This document shows positions 29,006-38,972 of a stretch of 39,951 bases of DNA, piece after piece. The DNA is from Halomonas sp. (lineage in GTDB: Bacteria > Pseudomonadota > Gammaproteobacteria > Pseudomonadales > Halomonadaceae): contig JAGYKP010000094.1 in the NCBI GenBank assembly GCA_018401555.1, forward strand, positions 1 through 39,951. Reading direction: 5' to 3'. The notes below the pieces were generated by a model. The model did not search any database and was not told the DNA's origin. It worked only from the letters and a program-made list of their open reading frames with translations. Every line of letters starts with the position of its first letter. Within the stretch, counting starts at the first letter, position 1. Position numbers and translations under genes: made by a program.

Positions 29006-31447
29006 TCAGAAGGCGGTGCTGCGGTAGCCGGGGATGGCCTCCTCGAAGTAGCTGTCGGCCTCGCGGCCCACGCCGCCGAGCCCCTTGAACACGAAGCGCA
29101 GGAAGACCCCGCGATCGGTGAAATCATCGGCCAGGATGCCGGTGTCGTTGTCGTCGATCCACTCACGCCACACCAGCTGCACGCCGTAGCAGCAGTCGTT
29201 CCACTGCACCCCGGCGAGCTGCTCCAGGGCACGGTCGTTGGTATTGTCGTAGAGCAGGCGACCGATCAGGTCGACGCGCCGGCCGGCCTTCCAGGCGAAG
29301 GAGGCGTCGTACTCCTCGCGGTCGTAGGTGCGAAAGTCGTCGTCGAACTGATCCAGCGAGGGATCAAAGCCTTCGAGCTCCCAGCGGTAGCCGAGGTTCA
29401 ACGCGTGCCCTTTCGGCGAGCGGTACTGCAGGTCGACCCCGGCGCGCTCGGTGCGCTCCAGGTCATCGTCATATAGCCACTGCCAGCGGGTGCGCCAGCG
29501 CTCGGTGACCTGCCAGTCGGCATTGGCGACCAGCGGCGAACGATCGCGAGTGGCGCGGTAGTAATCCGCGCCGTTGGTCGGTAACTCGTCGGGGTCGCCC
29601 GCCATATCGATACTGCGGTCCTCGAAATAGAGCGCCTGGCCCAGCCCCAGGGAGAGCCGCTGGCGGCCGCCCTCGTCCTCCAGCAACCGCGACTCGAGGC
29701 CCAGGGAGAGGCGGTTGAGGTCGCCGACCCGGTCGCTGCCGGAGAAGCGGTGCGGCGACCATAGCTGGCTCCAGGAGAAGGCGCGCTCGCTGGTGTCGAA
29801 GTCGGGAAAGTCGCTCTGGTCGCGGGCCGGCACATAGGCGTAGTTGGCGCGGGGCTCCAGGGTCTGTCGGTAATCACGGCCCCCAGGTCGAGCTCGCGCT
29901 CGAACACCAGGCCGGCATCCACGGAGGCCACCGGCACGCTGCGGGTCAACGAGGTGTCGCGGTCGGTATCGCGCTCGCCGTAGTCCAGTTCATAGGCGGT
30001 GCCCAGCCACTCGAGGCGCGGCTCCAGGTGGCCCCAGCTCTCGTCGAAGCGCCAACCCACGGCCGGCGAAAGATGCAGCCGCGAGCCGGTGGCCGATTCA
30101 CGATCAAAGCGCGGATTATTCGGCAATTCTGTCTCGTCGATATCGCGCCAGAAGTAGCTGTAGTTGCTCTGCCACTGCTGGTAGAAGCCGCTCTGCTGGT
30201 TCCAGCGCGCCGCCGCGGTGAGGCTGGGCAGGCGATAGAAGGGCTTGTCCTGCTCCAGCAGCGGGTCGTCGAGCTTCTGGAAGCCCTGGGCGCGGGCGTC
30301 GAGGCGCCAGGTATCGCCGCGGTAGTCCACCTGGGCCAGGCGCTCCATGGACGAGGTGTTCTGCTCGGCGAAGTCGCTGCCGAAGTCATCGAAGTAGCGG
30401 CCGTCACTGGCCGCCCCGTAGCGCAGCTGATAGCGGCTGCGCGGGCTCAGGGTGCCGGCGTGGCGATAATCGAGGTACCAGCGCTCCTCGCCCTCGAAGC
30501 GGCGCGCCGCATCGTTGGGGTTGTCGCTGTCACCGCCATCGTCGCTGTCGAGCCAGGCACCCTCGATCTGCACGGCCGACTCGGCGAACAGGTAGCGGTA
30601 CTGGCCGCCCAGCAGCAGGCCACGATCGCTGATCCAGCGCGGCGTGATGGTGGCATCCTGGTCGGGGGCGATGTTCCAGTAGAAGGGCTGGGCGTAGTCC
30701 AGCGAGTCGGTGGAGAAGCCCACCGCCGGCCACAGGAAGCCGGTATGACGGCGGTCATCGATGGGAAAGCGCACCCAGGGCCAGTAGAAGACCGGCACGT
30801 CCTTCACCTCCAGCCGGGCATGGCGGGCGGTGCCGAAGCCACTCTCGCGATCGAGCATCACATCGCCGCCGACCAGCTGCCACAGGTTGTCACCCGGGTC
30901 ACAGGTGGTGAAGCTCGCCGAGGAGAGCCGGTAGCGGCCGTCCTCGAGGCGCGCCAGGCGCTGGGCGTCGCCGCGCAAGTGGCGGTCGTGGATGACGTAG
31001 TGCGCCTCGTCAACGCTGGCGGCGTCGTTCACCAGCGAGAGTTCACCGGCGCTGCCGCGCACCAGCAGTCCTTGGTCGCGCAGCGCCAGGGGACCCTCGG
31101 CGAAGGCGCGCTCCCGGCTGGGTGGCACCCGCACCCCCGGGGTCTCGAGCTGGGCGGTATCGCGACGCAGCACCACCTCGCCCTGGAGCAGGGTCTCGCC
31201 ATCCTCGCCGTAGCTGGCGCTTGTCGACTCGCTGGCCACCTTGCCGGGCTCGGGCGGCGGCAGGCGGTAGTCGGGCATCACATAGGCGCCGCGGCACAGG
31301 GAGTCCCCCGGGCTCTCGCTGCCCCAGGGGCGGAAGTCGAGTTGCGCGGCGGGCAGGGGCTCCGGCGGGGCCGCCAGCAGCGGGCCGCCGGCAAGACCCG
31401 AGGCCACCAGGCCTGCAAGGGCCGTCCATGACGAGTCGCTTGCCCAT
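29006..31447 (-). CDS. lptD: LPS-assembly outer membrane protein LptD (frameshifted)
   Basis: Forms with LptE the outer-membrane translocon that inserts LPS. It starts at 31447 (MGKRLVM) with a signal peptide that becomes readable after an extra base near 31427 (TALAGLVASGLAGGPLLAA). The periplasmic OstA/jellyroll part follows (LLQGEVVLRRDTAQLETPG, FTTCDPGDNLWQL, VFYWPWVRFPIDDRRHTGFL), then a long beta-barrel rich in aromatic, Arg and Asp strands. A second shift near 29880 (after ELDLG) leads to the C-terminal barrel with the conserved Cys pair NDCCYGVQL. Repaired length is about 813 residues. A good promoter precedes it. Confidence 0.94.
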
Positions 31448-31479
31448 GTTGGTCGATGTCCTTGGCGAGGTGAAACGCT

Positions 31480-31507
31480 ATTATACAGGCCGCCGTCGGC
31501 CTGTCCT
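31480..31507 (-). promoter_or_regulatory. Candidate sigma-70 promoter of the lptD operon
   Basis: On the - strand a perfect TATAAT (31480-31485) lies 33 bases before the lptD ATG. AGGACA at 31502-31507 is a moderate -35 with 16-base spacing. It would drive lptD-surA-pdxA-rsmA-apaG-apaH. Confidence 0.5.
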
Positions 31508-31589
31508 GCCGGCGGTGACGGCGCAGCGCCCAGCATGCGGCGCGCGCCCACGACCGTCAACCGGACACCCCGACCCAGGAGCCTCCTCC

Positions 31590-32613
31590 ATGACCGACGC
31601 CGCCCTCGACGCCTCGCGCCGCGAACGGCTCGCCCGCTGGGCCGCCGCGCGCCACGCCCTGGCGCCCGACGCCCTCGACCTGCGCCTGGCCGCCGGCGAC
31701 GCCAGCTTCCGCCGCTACTTCCGCCTGGTCCTGCCCGACGACACCACCCGCATCCTGATGGATGCCCCGCCCGAGCAGGAGGACAGCCAACCCTTCGTGG
31801 CCATTGCCCGCCGCTGGGAGGCCGCCGGGCTGCCGGTACCGCACCTCCACGCGGTCGACCTGGAGGCGGGATTCATCGAACTGGAGGACCTCGGAGACAC
31901 TCCCCTGCAGTGCTGCTTCGACGATGAGGGCGAGGCGCTGGCCTGGCACGAGCGGGCCATCGCACTGCTCCACGAGCTGCAGAACCGCGCCGGCCCCGAC
32001 GACCTGCCGCGCTTCGATGCCGCCCTGCTCGAGCGTGAGCTGGAGCTCTTCCCCGAATGGTGCCTGGGCGAATGGCTGGGGCTGGCGACGCCTCCGGGCT
32101 GGACAGCGCTGCGCCAGGCCCTGGTGGCGCAGGCGCTGGCCCAGCCGATGGTTACGGTGCACCGCGACTTCGACGCCATGAACCTGATGGTGCGAGACGC
32201 TTCGCTGGTGCTGATCGACTTCCAGGACGCGGTGGCGGGCCCCATCAGCTACGACCTGATCTCGCTGCTGCGCGGCCGCTACTGCCGCTTCGACGCCGGC
32301 GCGCTTCGCCGACTGGGTCGAGGCCTTCCGCCGCTGCGCCGTGGCCGACGGCCGTCTCCCCTCGAGCACCACCGCGGCCACCTTCCTGGCCCAGGCCAAC
32401 GCCATGGCCGCCCAGCGCTCGCTCAAGGTGCTGGGCATCTTCTGCCGCCTGACCCTGCGCGACCACAAGACGGGCTACCTCGAACGCCTGCCCCACTTCC
32501 TCGCTCACCTCGAGGAGAGCCTGGCCGGCGTGGAGGGGCATGACGACTTCAAGGCCTGGCTGGCCGACGCCTTCCGCCCGGCCCTGGCCGCCGGGCTGGA
32601 GGCGTCCACATGA
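31590..32613 (+). CDS. amgK: Anomeric N-acetylmuramate/N-acetylglucosamine kinase AmgK (frameshifted)
   Basis: Phosphorylates MurNAc (and GlcNAc) at C1 in the peptidoglycan recycling route that bypasses de novo UDP-MurNAc synthesis. It has the aminoglycoside phosphotransferase fold: [16 protein letters not shown] (nucleotide loop), [30 protein letters not shown], catalytic [11 protein letters not shown] and the metal-binding [25 protein letters not shown] shift near 32300 leads to [16 protein letters not shown] and ends at 32613. AGGAG precedes the ATG at 31590. It overlaps murU by 4 bases, the classic amgK-murU pair. Confidence 0.92.
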
Positions 32614-33289
32614 AGGCGATGATCCTCGCCGCGGGGCTCGGCACCCGCATGCGCCCGCTCACCGACCACTGCCCCAAGCCGCTGCTCGGTGGCTGGCCGG
32701 CCGCTGATCGTCCACCACCTCGAACGCCTGCGCGAGGCGGGCATCACCGAGATCGTGATCAATGTCAGCTACCGTGCCGAGCAGATCATCGAGGCACTGG
32801 GTGACGGCGGCGACCACTGGGTGCGCATCGCCTGGAGCCGCGAGGAGACGCCGCTGGAGACCGGGGGTGGCATCCAGCGGGCGCTGGGGCTGCTCGGTCG
32901 CGCCCCCTTCCTGCTGGTCAACGGCGACGTCTGGTGCGACCTCGACCCGAGCACCCTGCCCGCGCTGGATAACGGCGACCTGGCGCGCCTGGTGCTGGTG
33001 GACAACCCCGACCACCATCCGGCGGGCGACTTCCACCTCGACGCCACCGGCCGCGTCAGCGCCGAGGGCGAGCCGAGGCTCACCTTCGCCGGCATCAGCC
33101 TGCTCGACCCGGCGCTGGTGGCAGGCGAACCTCGGGGCGCCTTCGCCCTCGCGCCGCTGCTACGTCGCGCCACGGCCGAGGGGCGCGTGGCCGGCCACCA
33201 CCATCGCGGCGTGCTGGGTGGACGTGGGTACGCCGGAGAGACTGAGGACGCTGGACGAGTCACTAGCGTCGAGTCGTCCTCGAAGCTGA
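32610..33289 (+). CDS. murU: N-acetylmuramate-1-phosphate uridylyltransferase MurU (frameshifted)
   Basis: Converts the AmgK product to UDP-MurNAc. It begins [18 protein letters not shown]...CPKPLL, the nucleotidyltransferase signature. An extra base near 32688 and a second indel near 33215 alter the frame. The sequence continues [47 protein letters not shown], and ends [17 protein letters not shown]. Repaired length is about 226 residues, matching the Pseudomonas protein. This route lowers dependence on MurA, so fosfomycin tolerance is expected from the pathway. Confidence 0.92.
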
Positions 33290-33392
33290 GCCCACACGAA
33301 GCAGCTGGTATGCTGATCGTCGTTTTCACCACCGTCTTGTTGCCGGAACAGCCCCGGCGACTCTGCAAGCGACTGACAAGGACACTCGAGAC

Positions 33393-33812
33393 ATGAAAGC
33401 CACCGTGAAATGGACCGACGGCCGCCAGTTCGTTGCCGAATCGGGCAGCGGCCACAGCGTGGTCATCGATGGCCCGCCCGACCACGGCGGCCGCAACACC
33501 GGCCCGCGCCCCATGGAGCTGCTGCTCATGGGCATGGGCGGCTGCACCTCCTTCGATATCCTCAATATCCTCGACAAGGCCCGCGCCGACGTCAGCGACT
33601 GCGTGGCGAGCATCGAGGCCGAGCGCGCCGATGCCACCCCCAGCGTGTTCACGAAGATCCATGTTCACTTCACCGTCACCGGCAAGGGGCTCAAGGAGAA
33701 GCAGGTCGCCCGCGCCGTGGAGCTCTCCGCCGAGAAGTACTGCAGCGCCTCGATCATGCTGGTCAACGGCGGGGTCGAGGTGACCCATTCCTACACCATC
33801 GTCGAGGGCTGA
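33393..33812 (+). CDS. OsmC-family protein (YhfA type)
   Basis: A 139-residue OsmC/Ohr-fold protein. The two reactive cysteines are in [14 protein letters not shown] (about residue 51) and [11 protein letters not shown] (about residue 117), with [10 protein letters not shown] before the first, as in the YhfA subgroup. Ohr and OsmC members reduce organic hydroperoxides with thiol; the substrate of the YhfA subgroup is not well established. It is a stand-alone gene, 103 bases after murU, closed by a strong hairpin. The frame is intact. Confidence 0.92.
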   Translation: MKATVKWTDGRQFVAESGSGHSVVIDGPPDHGGRNTGPRPMELLLMGMGGCTSFDILNILDKARADVSDCVASIEAERADATPSVFTKIHVHFTVTGKGLKEKQVARAVELSAEKYCSASIMLVNGGVEVTHSYTIVEG

Positions 33813-33833
33813 CCCGCAGCGGGCCCATGACAT

Positions 33834-33861
33834 GACGGCGCCACCCGAGGGTGGCGCCGTC
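33834..33861 (+). terminator. Hairpin after the OsmC-family gene
   Basis: GACGGCGCCACC pairs with GGTGGCGCCGTC around a 4-base loop (CGAG). GTGTTAT follows, a poor T tail. It lies between the osmC-type gene and the convergent hinT, so it may serve both. Confidence 0.7.
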
Positions 33862-33934
33862 GTGTTATCGGTAAGCAGGATGCACCTGATGCGCCGAACA
33901 CCGTAGATCGCGCGGTTGCCCGCAGGAACGCCGA

Positions 33935-34276
33935 CTACCCAGCCGGCCAGGTAAAGCGTCGGCCGCCCATCAGGTGCATGTGAATATGATAGACGGTCTG
34001 GCCGCCCTGGTCATTGCAGTTCATCACCACCCGGTAGCCCTCCTCGGCGAAGCCTCGCTCCTTCGCCAGGCGCGCGGCGGTGAACTGCAGGCGCCCCGCC
34101 AGGGCCAGGTCGCCCTCCTCGAGATCGTTGAGGGTGGCGATATGCTTCCGGGGAATGATCAGCAGGTGGGTAGGCGCCTGGGGATTGATGTCCTCGAAGG
34201 CCACCACCTGGTCATCCTCGAAGACGATCTCGGCGGGAATCTCGCGGTTGATGATCTTGCAGAACAGGCACTCCAT
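33935..34276 (-). CDS. hinT: HIT-family purine nucleoside phosphoramidase HinT
   Basis: A 113-residue histidine-triad protein that hydrolyses AMP-lysine and other nucleoside phosphoramidates. Seen: CLFCKIINREIPAEIVFEDD, AFEDINPQAPTHLLIIPRKHI, and the triad HIHMHLMGGR near the C-terminus. It follows the prkB-like gene by 35 bases. The frame is open far upstream because of neighbouring coding sequence, but the protein starts at MECLFCK (34276), with GAGG upstream. Confidence 0.95.
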   Translation of the reverse strand: MECLFCKIINREIPAEIVFEDDQVVAFEDINPQAPTHLLIIPRKHIATLNDLEEGDLALAGRLQFTAARLAKERGFAEEGYRVVMNCNDQGGQTVYHIHMHLMGGRRFTWPAG

Positions 34277-34311
34277 CTCTCGGGCCTCCTCACTCGTCGG
34301 GTTGATCGGGC

Positions 34312-35184
34312 TCAGCGGAAACGGCGCTGGGCCAGCAGGTGGCGCACCAGCGGCCCGAGGATCAGCTCCATGGCCAGGGAGACCCGCGCCCCGGGCACCA
34401 CCAGGGTATGGGGACGGCTCATGAAGGCATCCGGGATCATCGCCAGCAGGTAGGGGAAGTCCACCGTGGCCGGTTCGCGGAAGCGGATCACCGCGAAGGA
34501 CTCGGCGTCGGTGGGAATATCCTGCACCTCGAAGGGATTGGAGGTGTCCACCGTGGGCACCCGCTGGAAGTTGATATGGGTGCGCGAAAACTGCGGCTGG
34601 ATATAGCGCACATAGTCGTCCATGCGCCCCAGGATGGTGTCGATCACCGCCTCCTGGGAGTAACCGCGCAGCTTGGTGTCGCGGTCGATCTTCTGGATCC
34701 ACTCCAGGTTCATGGTCGGCGCCACCCCCACCAGCAGATCGACATGACGAGCGATATCGTGCTCGGGGGTGACCAGGCCTCCGTGCAACCCCTCGTAGAA
34801 CAGCAGGTCGGTGCCATAGGGCAACGGCTGCCACTCGGTGAAGGTGCCGATGTGGTAGCCGGACTCGATCATCTGCTTGTCTTCGGCGTGGATATAGTGG
34901 CGATAGGTACCGCTGCCGCTGTCGCCATACTCATGGAACAGGGTCTCGAGCTCCTCGAGCAGGTTGGCCTCCACGGCGAAGTGGGAGAGCTCGTCCTTGC
35001 GCTCTGGCTCCTCGCGGAAGATCCGCGAGAGCTCCTCCCGGGTATAGCGGTGGAAGGCGTCGCCGTCGACGAAGGCGGCGTGCACATCCTCGCGAGAGAA
35101 CATGCGCTCGAAGGTGCGCTTGACGGTGGTCGTGCCGGCCCCGGAGGAGCCGGTCACGGCGATGATCGGATATTCACGGGACAT
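34312..35184 (-). CDS. prkB: Phosphoribulokinase-family kinase (PrkB-like)
   Basis: A 290-residue P-loop kinase resembling the class I (bacterial) phosphoribulokinases. Seen: the P-loop TGSSGAGTTTVKRTFE (about 10-25), FVDGDAFHRYTREEL, HFAVEANLLEELE, LLFYEGLHGGLVTP, and the long insert KIDRDTKLRGYSQEAV. Orthologues occur widely in non-photosynthetic gammaproteobacteria with unknown physiological role. No RuBisCO or Calvin-cycle gene is in the window. The start overlaps the thioesterase stop, suggesting co-expression. Confidence 0.88.
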   Translation of the reverse strand: MSREYPIIAVTGSSGAGTTTVKRTFERMFSREDVHAAFVDGDAFHRYTREELSRIFREEPERKDELSHFAVEANLLEELETLFHEYGDSGSGTYRHYIHAEDKQMIESGYHIGTFTEWQPLPYGTDLLFYEGLHGGLVTPEHDIARHVDLLVGVAPTMNLEWIQKIDRDTKLRGYSQEAVIDTILGRMDDYVRYIQPQFSRTHINFQRVPTVDTSNPFEVQDIPTDAESFAVIRFREPATVDFPYLLAMIPDAFMSRPHTLVVPGARVSLAMELILGPLVRHLLAQRRFR

Positions 35185-35623
35185 CAGGCCCCTCCCGCCC
35201 CGGCGATGGCCGCCTTCACGGCCTCGGGCACCGCCACCGGGCGGCCGCTCTCGGGATCCACCAGCAGCAGGTTGAGCCGCGCCGTGGCGACCGGACGGCC
35301 GCCTTCGGCGTGACACACCCGCTGGAAGACGATGAGTGGCTTGCCCTGCGGGCGGGAATCGCCGTCTCCACCACCAGGGCATCGGGCCAGCGCGCCTCGG
35401 ACTGGTACTGCACGGCGAGGTCGGCCACCACGCTGGGGTAGCCGCCCAGGTCCCACTCGGTGAGTCCCAGCGCGGCCAGGGCCTGGATGCGCGCCTCGTG
35501 GAGCAGCGACACCAGGGCATCATGGCCCAGGTGGCGACCGTAGTTCATGTCGGTGACGCGCACCGTCAGTGGCTGACGGTGGACGATGGCCGCCTCGGGA
35601 AACTCGAGCCTGACACGCTCCAT
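35184..35623 (-). CDS. Acyl-CoA thioesterase, hotdog fold (frameshifted)
   Basis: A YbgC/4-hydroxybenzoyl-CoA thioesterase-type protein of about 146 residues. The catalytic region is VRVTDMNYGRHLGHDALVSLLHEARI (Asp in TDMNYG). It is followed by YPSVVADLAVQYQSEARWPDAL. A shift near 35355 then gives PLIVFQRVCHAEGGRPVATARLNLLLVD. The substrate is unknown. It lies between purD and the prkB-like gene and ends in a 3-base overlap with the latter (TGA/ATG at 35182-35186). Confidence 0.85.
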
Positions 35624-35668
35624 GCTCGCCTCCTAGTGGGTCTTGTTGTGGTGGGTCGAGGCCTGGGC

Positions 35669-36962
<1,294 letters not shown>

Positions 36963-37058
36963 CCTATTCCACCTTCATGCTGCTGGCCGACTGTGCGGCG
37001 TTAAAAATCGAGGCGGCATTATGTCAGAAAGTCGTGACGCCTGCGCCGCGAGACGCAC

Positions 37059-37538
37059 TCACGCCTTGTCTTCGTCGTCCTTGACGCTCTTGTCGTCCTT
37101 GCCACCGGCACCGGGGGCCTGGCCGATGGTCTGCTGCCAGAAGCGCATGTTCTCCTCGGCCATCTCGCGCATCAGATCCATGGGCGAGTGGCGCAGGGCC
37201 TGCTGCCACTGGTCCTGCATGCGCTGCTGCTGCTCCATCATCAGCTTGGTGCCCTGCTCCAGGTAGCGCGACAATGGCAGCGGATGGGCCATGTCGTAGA
37301 CGCGAATGAACTGGGCCAGCAGATCGTTGGAAAATACCTGCGCATCGCCGTCGGCCTGCTCCTGCTCGATGATGATCGAGAGCAGGATGGTACGAGTCAG
37401 GTCCTCGCCACTCTTGACATCCTCGACGCGGAAGGGCACTTCGTCGAGGATCAGACCACGCAGGTCCTCGAGGGTCACATAGCGGCTCTGTTCGGTATCA
37501 TAGAGCCTGCGGTTGGCATACTTGCGAATCACGCGCAC
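37059..37538 (-). CDS. phaR: Polyhydroxyalkanoate synthesis repressor PhaR
   Basis: A DNA- and PHA-granule-binding regulator that represses phasin and PHA genes. The N-terminal PHB accumulation regulatory domain starts RVIRKYANRRLYDTEQSRYV and continues LEDLRGLILDEVPFRVED. A Gln/Met-rich amphipathic helix follows (KLMMEQQQRMQDQWQQAL), suited to granule binding, then an acidic/Lys tail. I prefer the GTG at 37538 as start: AGGAG lies seven bases upstream and the protein then begins MRVIRKY like its relatives. ATG 37553 is the alternative. No pha biosynthetic gene is in the window. Confidence 0.9.
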   Translation of the reverse strand: MRVIRKYANRRLYDTEQSRYVTLEDLRGLILDEVPFRVEDVKSGEDLTRTILLSIIIEQEQADGDAQVFSNDLLAQFIRVYDMAHPLPLSRYLEQGTKLMMEQQQRMQDQWQQALRHSPMDLMREMAEENMRFWQQTIGQAPGAGGKDDKSVKDDEDKA

Positions 37539-37655
37539 GGCGCTGCTCCTCATTTTACATGGGAGGGACGACTGCCCCTGTGGGACCATTGTGCACCGCG
37601 ACACCAACCATGCAAGGCATAGCCATCTTTTGATTACCAACGCGGCGAGTCCCCG

Positions 37656-38372
37656 ATGAACCTGATCCTGCTAGCCCCCGACGATATCGCGCATCAAGGC
37701 CTCGCCCGGGTGACCGATCCGCGCCGTCTGCGCCACCTGCGCGAGGTACACCGCGCCGCCCCCGGCGACCGCCTGACCCTCGGCGTCGTCGGCGGGGCCA
37801 TCGGCCGGGGCGAACTGCTCACCCTCGGCGAGCGGGAAGCGACCTTCGCGTTGGAAGCCTTCGACCAGGCGGCGCCGCCGGCGTTGCCGGTGCACCTGGT
37901 GCTGGCACTGCCGCGGCCGCGCATGCTGGCACGCACCCTCGAGCACGTCACCACCCTCGGGGTGAAGCGGATCACCCTGCTGCATACCCGCCGCGTGGAG
38001 AAGAGCTACTGGATGTCGCCAGAACTCGAGGCCGAGAAGATCCATCACCACCTGGTGCTGGGCCTGGAGCAGGCCCGGGACACCCGGCTGCCCGAGGTCA
38101 CCCTGGAGAAGGGCTTTCGCCCCTTCATGGAGGACCGCCTGCCCGGCCTGCTGGAGGGTCGGCGCGGCGCTGCTGGCCCACCCCGGCATGCCCAACGACT
38201 GCCCCCGCGGCTTAGACGAGCCCACCCTGCTGCTGGTGGGCCCGGAGGGGGGGTTCATTCCCTGGGAGGTGTGAGAGGCTGCTAGCGACGGGCTGGTGAG
38301 GGCATCCACCTGGGCCCGCGCATCCTGCGGGTGGAGACCGCGGTGACCGCCCTGCTGGCACGGCTCTTCTAG
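37656..38372 (+). CDS. rsmE: 16S rRNA m3U1498 methyltransferase RsmE (frameshifted)
   Basis: A SPOUT-fold methyltransferase acting on U1498 of 16S rRNA. The N-terminal PUA-like part is DPRRLRHLREVHRAAPGDRLTL. The body has LVLALPRPRMLARTLEHVTTLGV, ARRVEKSYW-type motif (here TRRVEKSYW) and HHLVLGLEQARDTRLPEV. After a shift near 38160 the SAM knot is LLAHPGMPNDCPRG, then LLLVGPEGGFIPWEV. Two or more further indels at 38265-38300 precede HLGPRILRVETAVTALLARLF, which ends at 38372. Its stop shares CTAG with the stop of the convergent protease gene. Confidence 0.92.
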
Positions 38373-38951
38373 TTATTAGTTGTCAGCCGCTCGTCGACGA
38401 CCTCCTCCTCCTCGGGATCGTGCTTGACCAGCGGCGAGTCGTCATCGCAGGTCGGCTCGGAGAGGAAGGTATCGCGCACGTCGAGCAGGCCCAGGTGGCC
38501 GATGGTGCGCCGCCCCAGCAGCAGCGGGTAGTTCATGTCGCCGCGGTCGCGCAGGCTGAACTGCTCCTCGTAGACGGTATCGCCCAGGCAGACCTTCATC
38601 AGCACCACCGGCCGCTGGTCGGTACCACCGGCCCCGCGCAGCCTGAGGCTGCGATAGAGTGGCAGCTCCAGGCGCTCGCTGAACGACCTCCCCGCTCTCC
38701 TCGTCCTCAAGCTTGAGGCGGAAGCGCACCCAGCGCTCGCCATCACGCTTGAAGCGCTCGATCTCGCGGGCGTCCAGCGAGGAGGTCAGGGCGCCGCTGT
38801 CGAGCTTGGCCTTCACCTCCACGCCCCAGGGCTGCACGATGGCCTTCTCGACCCAGCCGAAGACCTTCTCCTCGCCGTCGGCGCTGGCCGACGACGCGGT
38901 GCTCAGCAGCAGGGCAGCCAGCAGGGGCAGGCCGATATGTGTCAGAGTCAT
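38369..38951 (-). CDS. Putative ATP-dependent zinc protease / RimB-like retropepsin-fold protein (frameshifted)
   Basis: This belongs to the family labelled 'putative ATP-dependent zinc protease' (PF05618 group), whose fold resembles retropepsins. It has a signal peptide (HIGLPLLAALLLSTASSASA), then GWVEKAIVQPWGVEVKAKLDSGALTSSLDA, where DSGA matches the aspartic-protease D(S/T)GA site. A shift near 38685 leads to LYRSLRLRGAGGTDQRPVV and MNYPLLLGRRTIGHLGLLDV, ending in an acidic tail. About 194 residues. Periplasmic location is predicted. A neighbouring rimK, common for the cytosolic members, is not in the window. Confidence 0.82.
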
Positions 38952-38972
38952 GCTCTCCTCCGGGTCGGGAGC

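Noticed and set aside
30028..31431. Open frame of 467 codons on the + strand opposite lptD
   Set aside because: Ala/Val/Gly/Glu-rich complement of lptD; no domain and no ribosome binding site.
34277..34834. N-terminal extension of hinT reading upstream in frame
   Set aside because: It overlaps the PrkB-like gene on the same strand in another frame; HinT proteins start at MECLFCK with a ribosome binding site.
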